A DNA stretch of 60,000 nt, taken from NCBI RefSeq assembly GCF_932526225.1, contig NC_064044.1, positions 15,565,453 to 15,625,452 on the forward strand, written 5' to 3'. The stretch comes from Nematostella vectensis. Lineage: Eukaryota > Cnidaria > Anthozoa > Actiniaria > Edwardsiidae. How positions within the stretch are numbered: position 1 is the stretch's first letter; each line of letters opens with the position of its first letter. The notes under the pieces were generated by a model that did not search any database, was not told where the DNA came from, and saw only the letters and a program-made list of their open reading frames with translations. The position numbers were made by a program, and so were the translations under genes. Positions 37,554 to 46,931 of this stretch are shown here, piece after piece.

Positions 37554-37908
37554 TGCGACACGTGACAAAATGATCGACAGGTTTTTGACAAAATGATCGA
37601 CAGGTGGGCGTGGCTATCACGTGACAAAGTGATTGACAGGTTTTTGACAAAATGATTGACAGGTGGGCGTGGTCGTCACGTGACAAAATGATTGACAGGT
37701 TTTTGACAAAATGATCGACAGGTGGGCGTGGTCGTCACGTGACAAAGTGATTGACAGGTGGGCTTGGTCGTGCAAGAGATCTCTGGCAAACTCGCGCATG
37801 CGCAGGTCGCGAGGCTTGGCGGAGGTGTGCGGAGACTTTTGCGCCACTTTTGGAATGAAATTTGGGGAGATCAAAAAGTTGCGCCAGCTGCGCCAAAATC
37901 CTACTACT
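37539..37908 (-). repeat. right terminal inverted repeat of the Polinton
   Basis: It is the inverted counterpart of 21,433-21,930. The outer 310 bases are identical by eye. It carries about seven CCTGTCAATCA-type units against about eleven on the left. Confidence 0.9.
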
Positions 37909-37913
37909 CGCAG
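37909..37913. other. target-site duplication, right
   Basis: CGCAG, matching 21,428-21,432. Confidence 0.75.
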
Positions 37914-37993
37914 GTTCCCTGTGGTTTTCTAATATGGCGGACAATAAGTAAATTCGAAACAACCGCACACACTAAACTAACGGTTGTTGTGGT

Positions 37994-40900
37994 ATGTTCA
38001 AGTCGCTATTCGGCCGAAAGAGGCGATCGATAGCTGAAAGAGATCGTAATAATGTAGCTCCTGGTTCCCAGGAAGGGAATAGATTAGAGTCGTTGGATTT
38101 TGAGCAAGTTTTAGATGCAGTGCTCGAGACGGCGGATCTCTCTAATCCCGAAAGTTACTCAAGTAAGTGAGCGCGTGTTCCTGACCGCCACATATTTTTT
38201 ATAAATACGCTAAGAGACAATTCTAGATTATTTTACTATAACAAATAGTGTATATTAGTCATACAAATATTATGGCTTGTACATGCTGACATGTTTTGGA
38301 TGTAAGTAAGTGTTTTGTGTGGTTTCCAAGTGTAAAGCCTCGATCAAACGGAGGAGTCATGAGAGACTCATCAACCCTCATCTCAGTTTGATCGAGGCTT
38401 AACTTGGCCTTTCTATTTCTATAATTGAAAACTTAAAATTGATTGATTGATTTTTTTATTGAACATATTCGAAAAACAAAACAATTTTGCTCGATTTACA
38501 AACAATCAAAATAATATAAGTAATAAATATCAAACATGTTGATACACAGATGAGCGTGCTGTCCATATAACCAAGCGCGATCCACAAGTGTGCAGTTTAC
38601 CAAAAATAGTTTTGACTTCTATATTGTTTAATTACTGTGCATAATCTAACATAATCATTTGATTTTTCAAATTAGTTACTTTAGGTTGAGACAAACAATT
38701 ATCTCTGCTCTATCTCAAAAGTAAATTGCAAATATCAACAGCTTTCTTTAGTCAAATGAACTGATACCCACATAGCCGTAGCAGGCCTCACAGCCGCACC
38801 ATTTTATTATAATTTTTGAAAATATTGCGGGGGTCACGTGCCCCCAGTGCCCCACCCCTGCTACGGCCCTGCCCCACCCCTGCTACTGCCCTGCCCCAAT
38901 CACAAATGAGTGATTGCCAAACCTACTTTCACCCACTTTTATTGTGCCTATAGCAGCAGTGTGTGAAGTTGAGTGTTTGTGGGTGAGATATCAGGAACTA
39001 ACTTCAGTTGATGGTGGACAGAACACAGGTGTAAATGACAACCCCCCACCAGGAGACGACCCCTTTTTAAAACAGGTAATCATGTGATAATGATAAGAGT
39101 TAATGTTTAGCTAAAAAATCACATTAAACATGTTAGTTTTTTGCATTAAATGCAAACTAAAAAAAATCAATGAGATCAAGATACTCAGGCATCAAACAAA
39201 GAGATACTGTCACTAGCCTTGAAAGAAGGCATCCGACCAAAGTATAGGAACTACTTTACAGCCAAATAATAGCTTAGGTTCTTAAACATTGTCAAATCTA
39301 GCATGGCAGGGGGGTAAATACGTTTTTAGATCAGCCCATCCTGCCATGCACGTGGATTACAGATTTAAAGGAAAAAATAGAGCAGATTGTTGGAATCTTA
39401 AAACGTTCTAGATCACTAGGAAAATTTATCTTCGGATATGAGATTCTGATAATTATGACAGCAGATTTTGCTGACTAGACAGTAAAAAATCACATATATT
39501 GTTTTTTATTATCAATTGTTTTTTCCTTTCATGCGTTTCTGATTGAAGCAAAACTTTGTGCATATCAGCTGATTTTCTAAAAAAAAATGAGCTGATTAGT
39601 GGATTCAAGGACCCCTAATTCCCCCTAGCATAGATAGATACTACACAAGGAAAAGAGACCAGCAAACACAACTCAAGTCACCAATAGATATACCTTTATT
39701 CAGATTTCCAAGTCCAATTCAAATAATTTTTTTAAGATTTAATAAGATCTTGTAAGTCTACAATGCAAAGGATAACAATTTCCACCTATAAGACTGTTAC
39801 CAAAGATACAGTAACAACAGTGTGAGAGGCTCCAAACACTGTCCCTAAATGTGTATTGTTTGATAGCAGTATCCCTAATATGTGTATTGTTTAATAGCAC
39901 TATCCCTAATATGTGTATTGTTTAATAGCACTATCCCTAATATGTGTATTGTTTGATAGCACTATCCCTAATATGTGTATTGTTGGATAGCACTATCCCT
40001 AATATGTGTATTGTTTGATAGCACTATCCCTAATATGTGTATTGCTGGATATCACTATCCCTAATATGTGTATTGTTTGATAGCACTATCCCTAATATGT
40101 GTATTGTTTTATAGCACTGTCCCTAATATGGGTATTGTTTTATAGCACTATCCCTAATATGTGTATTGTTTGATAGCACTATGCCTGATATGTGTATTGT
40201 TTAGCACTATCCCTAAAATGTGTATTGTTTGATAGCACTGTCCCTAAAATGTGTATTGTTTGATAGCACTATACCTTATATGTGTATTGTTTGATAGCAC
40301 TATCCCTAAAATGTGTATTGTTTGATAGCACTATCCCTAATATGTGTATTGTTTGATAGCACTATCCCTAATTGTTTGTAAAGCACTTTCCCTAATATGT
40401 GTGTTGTTTTTATAGGTATGGAAGACATTGCCTAGGGATGATGATGGTAGAGTGACATTCCAAGCATTTTATGGTGTCATCAGATGGTGGCAGACAGCTG
40501 ACTTGGACACCAAGCTCAGAGGTATGTATATTATACCCCCTACCCCTCCCCCTACAGTATTTTATAACTTAGTATAAGTTAGTATAGTATAGAGAGGCAT
40601 ACATACACTGAGAGGAGATGTGCCGATGAAAAAAAGGAATAATTTCCCAGTCGGTGGGTTTTTCACATAATTTTAGAAAAAAAGAGAAACATAATTAATA
40701 GCACATTAGTTTAAAAAAAACACCAATGAAATACCTACATTCAAATACCTATGATCAATTGTCCATGTACTCTTTCGGAAAATTGTCACCATTTCTTTGC
40801 CAAACAAACAAAGAAAATACAAACTCAGTAGTTGAATATCGAAAACTACTAGGCATTCCAAGTGTGACCACAGGGTGATTTTTTGTCTGAGCGTGTGCAT

Positions 40901-43900
40901 CACATCCCATGTCTAGGGCTGATAAGCAAGATTCAATCACGATTTTAAGATTTTAAAACTGTTGAAATCAAGCTTAGATTCGCGGAGGTTAACTTCAGTG
41001 AATTAGTCACAAACTTGTGAAATTACAATTACAGTTTCTTCCCTTGTAACATAAACACTGATATGTTTACTGTATACATCCTTCAAACACCCCTTTAAAA
41101 GCATATATAACAAAATTGGATATTTAGCAGATTTTAGAGGAAATATCAAATGTTCTTTGAAATGGCCATATTATAAATTTAAGCAATTTGATTGTTTAAA
41201 TGGTCATATATGTGTTAAAAACATTATCATGTAGTTTATTTGCAGCTCTCGACATTTACCAGTAAATTTGGTTGCAATCAGTGTAAAATTAATTAAGAAA
41301 TGAAGCTATTTAAGCATGAAAATTATTTTGAGAGCAAGATTTGGAATATATACAGAAATGCTTCAGTGATTCCCGGACAATAGTGAATTATGAACAACAA
41401 TGGTGTGTTATTTTGAGCCCGTGTTACAAGTGGCCAGTCCAAGCACATGCTCCTGGAAAAAGTTACCCTGTTCCAAGGTGTAGCCATTGAAACTGGGCAC
41501 TAGTGTGAAGTGTTCACTGTTTATCGCCAAAAGATGATGTGCTGTGATTCAGTATTGTGCACAGATATTATTAAAAGAGTTACAGAAAGACATGGAGTCT
41601 CTGGCTGCTGTAATGTGTGTGAAAGTATTGATTTCCATCTGTTTTTCATCTTTGTTTACCTTCGGGTTTTTCCAAATAATATGTATCTCTTTCAATATGG
41701 ATGAAACAATAACATAATTGGGCTGATCAAGACGCTTTAAAGGTAAAGGGAACAATTTCTCATCGGAAAAATTACAAAAAAAATGTATGGAAGAAAAACG
41801 AAATGGCTTTACATTCAAAGAATGACTTATCCTTCAAGAATGTCGATTAACCACTCCTTTGTTATTGGTTATCACTAAAAATTCAACGGTTTCTCTGCAA
41901 GGAAACTTCAAAATATCAATCTACGAATGTAGTCTGGTTTGATTTTAAATATCTCACCTTGAATCAGTCAATGGAAAAGGTGCCTTGTTTGACTGCATTG
42001 AGCAGGAGAATAAAATGGCCGCGTGATTGGCATGCTTTAACCTTTATCAACCCCTCCTCCAGCCCTTCCGGCCCCCTACTGGCCCACTAGAGAATATTTT
42101 CCTCTGCAATCTTTATGTGAGTTGTATTTAGTTTGAATTTACATCAGTCTGTCTTGTATAACTTGGTTTCTTTGTTTTCTAGGAATATTTAAGTTACTGA
42201 ATGGAGAGCAGTCTCTTGACGCAAGCACCTTGCTACAGATAGTAAAGACACTGGACAGTGATTTAGATGAGGTAATGTTGATAGTATCAGGAATTGTATT
42301 GTCATTCATTTATTGCCTTACCTAAGATGAAAAATATGAATAAGCACCCCCCCCCCCTAAATAGGCATGCCACCTTATAGGGAAAAATCTGAATAAGGGT
42401 GCAAAGTGAAGACACATCTGACATGGGGTATAGATGAAATAAGTTGATGCCATTTGCACAAGTTTGTAATGTTAGATACTTTGGAATATCTCTAGCTCAG
42501 CATATAACAAGACAACTGCTCACTTCGATTCGTACTGTAGACTAACTTTATTCTTTAATTCAGATAATTATATAGTATACACCTTTGACCTTATATGGCA
42601 TAACAATCACTTGTCACGCAATCATTACATACATAATCAATTACATCATCACTAGTGTTAATCCTATAAATATCTTAATGCTAATACACTACAGATAACA
42701 AGGCGTGACCCATGAATTCGTAGGATATTAAAATGAGATATTTGTTGTATCTGAAAAGTAAATACTCAATTCTGTTTATCTAACTATCACATAATACAAG
42801 CAAAATTGTAATTTGTTTTTGTCAGGAAACAGCCAAGAGACAAGCAGAGCTGTTAATGTCACATCTGGACAATATTCAACAAGGTTAGATCATTTACAAT
42901 AGTATTTAATTATCTTGTAAATGCGAATTATCCATCAAATACAACCCATTTATTTAGTCCTGACTATCCAGCCTATTGTGAAATGTGGTTTCACATGCGC
43001 ATATTCATTCATAAAAAGAAACAAATGTAAAATTTGACGAAATTTGACTTTCTAAAAATAGCATTAGCTTTGCCCTCTAGCAAAGCCAAGGCATGACAGG
43101 GGCTTAACTTTGCCCTCTAGCAAATACAAGGCATGACAGGGGCTTAGCTTTGCCTTCTAGCAAATACAAGGCATGACAGGGGCTTAGCTTTGCCTTCGAG
43201 CAAATACAAGGCATGACAAGGGCTTAGCTTTGCCCTCTAGCAAATACAAGCATGACAGGGGTTAGCTTTGCCTTCTAGCAAATACAAGGCATGACAGGGG
43301 CTTAGCTCTGCCTTCGAGCAAATACAAGGCATGACAAGGGCTTAGCTTTGCCTTCGAGCAAATACAAGGCATGACAGGGGTTAGCTTTGCCTTCTAGCAA
43401 ATACAAGGCATGACAGGGGCTTAGCTTTGCCTTCGAGCAAAGCCAAGGCATGACAGGGGCTTAGCTTTGCCTTCTAGCAAATACAAGGCATGACAGGGGC
43501 TTAGCTTTGCCCTCTAGCAAATACAAGGCATGACAGGGGCTTAGCTTTGCCTTCTAGCAAATACAAGGCATGACAGGGGCTTAGCTTTGCCTTCGAGCAA
43601 ATACAAGGCATGACAGGGGCTTAGCTTTGCCCTCTAGCAAATACAAGGCGTGACAAGGGCTAAGCTTTGCCTTCTAGCAAATACAAGGCATGACAGGGGC
43701 TTAGCTTTGCCCTCTAGCAAATACAAGGCATGACAGGGCTTAGCTTTGCCCTCTAGCAAATACAAGGCATGACAGAGGCTTAGCTTTGCCCTCTAGCAAA
43801 TACAAGGCATGACAGGGGCTTAGCTTTGCCTTCTAGCAAATACAAGGCATGACAGGGGCTTAGCTTTGCCCTCTAGCAAATACAAGGCATGACAGGGGCT

Positions 43901-45665
43901 TAGCTTTGCCTTCGAGCAAATACAAGGCGTGACAAGGGCTTAGCTTTGCCCTCTAGCAAATACATGGCATGACAGGGGCTTAGCTTTGCCTTCTAGCAAA
44001 TACAAGGCGTGACAAGGGCTTAGCTTTGCCCTCTAGCAAATACAAGGCATGACAGGGGCTTAGCTTTGCCTTCTAGCAAATACAAGGCATGACAAGGGCT
44101 AAGCTTTGCCCTCTAGCAAATACAAGGCATGACAAGGGCTTAGCTTTGCCTTCGAGCAAATACAGGGCGTGACAAGGGCTTAGCTTTGCCCTCTAGCAAT
44201 TACAAGGCATGACAGGGGCTTAGCTTTGCCTTGTAGTAAATACAAGGCGTGACAAGGGCTTAGCTTTGCCCTCTAGCAAATACAAGGCTCGAGGAATTGA
44301 GATTTTGAAGGGTTGGTAGAGAGGGGTACCTGGGTTTGATGTAGTGCAGGGATAAAAATAGAGACAAACATGAACCCCGCTTTTATAAAAAAGAAACACA
44401 CGTCCGAACAGAAAAGTGGGGAGGGTGTGCTAAGCGTGCCCGCCGCCCCTGAAACAACATGAATATTCATGATTTACTTGTAAGAATTAGGTTGAGTATA
44501 CATTGATTTTCTCGCCAGGTTTTATTGATGAAGATCAGTGGACCCAGGCAGTTAGGCGGTTGCTCCCTAGCGAGATCCATCAGCTCACCGAAGTAAACAT
44601 AATTCCTACTAGTTATGGTAATGACAGGCGTGCACCACCCGAACCCCAACAACAAAGGTATGCTTAACACAATAGGCGACTGCTTGAAACAATAGGCGAC
44701 TGCTTAAAACAATAGGCGACTGCTTAAAACAATAGGCGACTGCTTAAAACAATAGGCGACTGCTTAAGACAATAGGCGACTGCTTGAGACAATAGGCGAC
44801 TGCTTAAGACAATAGGCGACTGCTTAAAACAATAGGCGACTGCTTAACACAATTGGCGACTGCTCAATACAATTGGCGACTGCTCAATACAATAGGCGAC
44901 TGCTTCAGACAATAGGCGACTGCTTAAGGCGATAGGCGGCGACTTGCAATAAGAAATCACGTGACTTTTAATGTGTCAAACTCGCGCGCGCTTCAGCTTT
45001 TAGCAGTAAAACAACAACAACAACAAAGCGTATTCGTAAACGTATTCAGCGCTTACGTATCTACTTTGAAAATTCAAGTCAAAATAAACACCAAAACGGC
45101 TGCTACGCGAAAGAGTGATGAGAAAATAAAATCTTTCAATAAAAATAAGCCCTCAGTGACAAAAAATAACTTTCTGGCTTTATTCTTAAGCGTTAAAATA
45201 ATAATAAAAATGGAAATAAAAAAATAATAAAAAAGGGACCTTCGAATGACCTACATATTTTATTAGACCATTAACATACTAAGCCAAGGAAAAGAACTGA
45301 AATCTTAAAAATGTGAAAAGGAAATAATGACAGGGTAGTGTACTCCGAATTATATTTTTTTCAGTGCCTCATCCAATCGTTCACCAATTAGCGAAGAACT
45401 GCTGGTCACAGTCAGCGGGCTCATAGGCGAGAGAGACTGGAAGCCATTAGCTGTCCAGCTGGGCATCTGTGATGACGTCATCCAAGCTGCTTCGTTGCGT
45501 TACCCGAACAGGTCACGCGAACAGCTCTATCATGTGATGCGGCAATGGAACGCGGGGCCTGGTGCGAGCAAACAGAATCTTGTTAACGCTTTGAAAAAAT
45601 GCGGTTTTACCGAGACCGCGAGCTCTATCAGTCAGCGTCAAATGTCTCAACAATCTGTGACGTAA
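37994..45665 (+). CDS. EF-hand-like and death-domain protein, seven exons
   Basis: Exons: 37,994-38,162; 38,954-39,075; 40,416-40,521; 42,183-42,271; 42,826-42,883; 44,519-44,657; 45,365-45,665. All borders are GT/AG and all phases agree, giving 328 codons (327 residues plus stop). The N-terminus is basic (MFKSLFGRKRRS). An EF-hand-like loop, RDDDGRVTFQAFYGVI (about 104-119), is followed by helical segments resembling further EF-hand helices. Residues about 236-315 form a death domain: ELLVTVSGLIGERDWKPLA, VQLGICDDVIQAASLRYPN, QLYHVMRQWN, LVNALKKCGF. Death domains assemble apoptosis or innate immune complexes. The pairing with a calcium-binding-like region is not one I can name. Introns 2, 5 and 6 hold minisatellites. 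Confidence 0.85.
38335..38400. repeat. 66-bp hairpin in intron 1
   Basis: AAGCCTCGATCAAAC is exactly inverted as GTTTGATCGAGGCTT, with a smaller palindrome (TGAGAGACTCA) inside. It is probably a tiny MITE. Confidence 0.7.
39840..40405 (+). repeat. 31-bp minisatellite in intron 2
   Basis: About 18 imperfect units of CACTATCCCTAATATGTGTA plus TTGTTTGATAG. It ends just before the exon 3 acceptor at 40,415, and one unit flows into the polypyrimidine tract. Confidence 0.9.
43060..44290 (+). repeat. 40-bp minisatellite in intron 5
   Basis: About 31 units of GGCTTAGCTTTGCCCTCTAG plus CAAATACAAGGCATGACAGG, with two main variants (CCTCTAG and CTTCGAG) interspersed. It makes up most of the 1.6-kb intron. 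Confidence 0.9.
44658..44945 (+). repeat. 23-bp minisatellite in intron 6
   Basis: About 12 units of CAATAGGCGACTGCTTAAAA. The array runs straight into a copy of the dispersed repeat (ATAGGCGGCGACTTGCAATA, then AATCACGTGAC to about 45,060), whose end contains the unit. Confidence 0.85.
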
Positions 45666-46120
45666 TAACACTGTTCCCGCCATTCCATGACGGAATCTGG
45701 TATTTATAAGATACAATACCCCATCCTACCCGTGGAGGAAATAGCAAACTCTATGTTTAAGCCGTAGGATGGAAATTCCGGGGAACTGACAAGTGGATTT
45801 CCCAATTTCTTTCTGGGAAGCATACCCTCGAAACGATGCTCGGAGACCCAGAACTGTTTCCTGGCGAACCCCAAAGGACGCTCGCAGAGACAAGTTTTTT
45901 TGTGTGTGTGGGGGGAGGGGGGTGCATATTACTGAAATTGTACTCGTAATATGAAGTACATCTCCAGCAACTTAATAAAGACGAGTGGCCAGATGGTAAA
46001 GTGGAGCGCTTGTTCAACTTGTTTGTGAGTATGGAATTATTTCAAGTCCGAGGACCGGAACAAAATCATTTCAGTTCAGGGACTGTTATAGTCTCCTGAG
46101 CTGCCGTCCTTAGTGTCTCC
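45666..46120. other. 3' flank of the death-domain gene
   Basis: No coding sequence. An AATAAA at about 45,975 could serve polyadenylation. A tRNA-like stretch near 45,985 does not fold convincingly. Confidence 0.4.
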
Positions 46121-46121
46121 C

Positions 46122-46810
46122 ACGTGATTGATTGACTGATTGATTGAGAATTGAGACAATTTTTAATGAGGGTTACACATAATATCCTACAGATAATGTA
46201 CTTGTGGCTCTCAAATTAACACAATTAGAATATACAATGAATGCATAAAAAGAATGTTATTGTAAAGGGGGATAACAAATAAATATAGAAAAAGTCCGTT
46301 TATTTCATGGCGCTAAGCATCCTTGAAAAAGATGCCAGGGATTTGATTTCCCGGATGCTAGCAGGGAGAGTATTCCACAGCACCTTTAAAGCGTAGTGTT
46401 CTTTCGCCGAATGCGCGATGGACACGCGGTAAAATTAGCTACAAGTAGCGTATATAGTTTTTCGTGAGTGTACAGCGTTAAAGCTGGTCAATTGTTTTGT
46501 AAGGTAGTCCGGCTCTTGATTATTTAGCACTTTGTGCATCAGTTAGCACTTGAGGTGCCAGAGACGCCGATCAATTAATTCTATGTCCAGAGAGCGCAGA
46601 AATTCTGTTGTCGGGTGGTCCCACTTCACGTCGTGGATTATTCTTACAGCCTGCTCCTGTAACATGATCATCGCATCGCTGTGCATTTTCTTGGAGTCCC
46701 CCCAAATGGTCGCCCCATACTCTATGATGGGTAGATAAGCGAGTGATAGAACGTTTGCCTGGCAGTCGTGTAAGAAAACACGTGGAGAGGGATTCGAGAC
46801 TGACACCAAT
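46122..46810 (-). pseudogene. LINE reverse transcriptase C-terminal end with tandem tail
   Basis: The minus strand reads LPIIEYGATIWGDSKKM, LQEQAVRIIHDVKW and LDIELIDRRLWHLKC, the C-terminal block of non-LTR reverse transcriptases. A frame change follows, then LPASIREIKSLASF and a stop. The element ends in a short CAATCAAT-type tandem tail at 46,122-46,148, as in CR1/L2 LINEs. It is 5'-truncated. Confidence 0.75.
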
Positions 46811-46931
46811 GACGGCTGCGCGGGCGACTGGGACTGTTATCCCTGAACTGAATTAATTTACTCCCAGTCCTAGTACTTCACCCCCAGCTCTTTCCGTGAA
46901 CTAAAAAAAATTATCATTTTTCAATCCTTCC

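Larger units (their letters stand above)
21433..37908. mobile_element. complete Polinton/Maverick virus-like DNA transposon, 16,476 bp
   Basis: The element has inverted ends starting AGTAGTAGG, a target duplication and a coherent gene set: protein-primed DNA polymerase B, integrase, packaging ATPase, capsid candidates, membrane proteins and a regulatory block. All major frames are open. Terminal repeats are identical by eye over the first 310 bases, so insertion is recent. Polymerase points right, integrase left, structural genes right, and the rightmost five genes left. It inserted between host DNA and the death-domain gene start at 37,994. Confidence 0.9.

Noticed and set aside
37617-37968. 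Frames within the right terminal repeat, mirrored at 21,388-21,724
   Set aside because: They are inverted copies of non-coding repeat units in the terminal repeats.
39840-44290. Regularly spaced repeats that could look like a CRISPR array
   Set aside because: Units abut without unique spacers, sit in introns of a eukaryotic gene and have no cas genes nearby; they are minisatellites.
45975-46060. tRNA-like sequence (GTGGCCAGATGGTAAAGTGG)
   Set aside because: It has an A-box-like look, but I could not form acceptor, anticodon and T arms, and no clear B box follows.
46069-46853. TTCAGTTCAGGGA inverted on both sides of the LINE 3' fragment, suggesting a DNA transposon
   Set aside because: The match is only 13 bases, no target duplication is visible and the LINE tail already explains one border; too weak to call.
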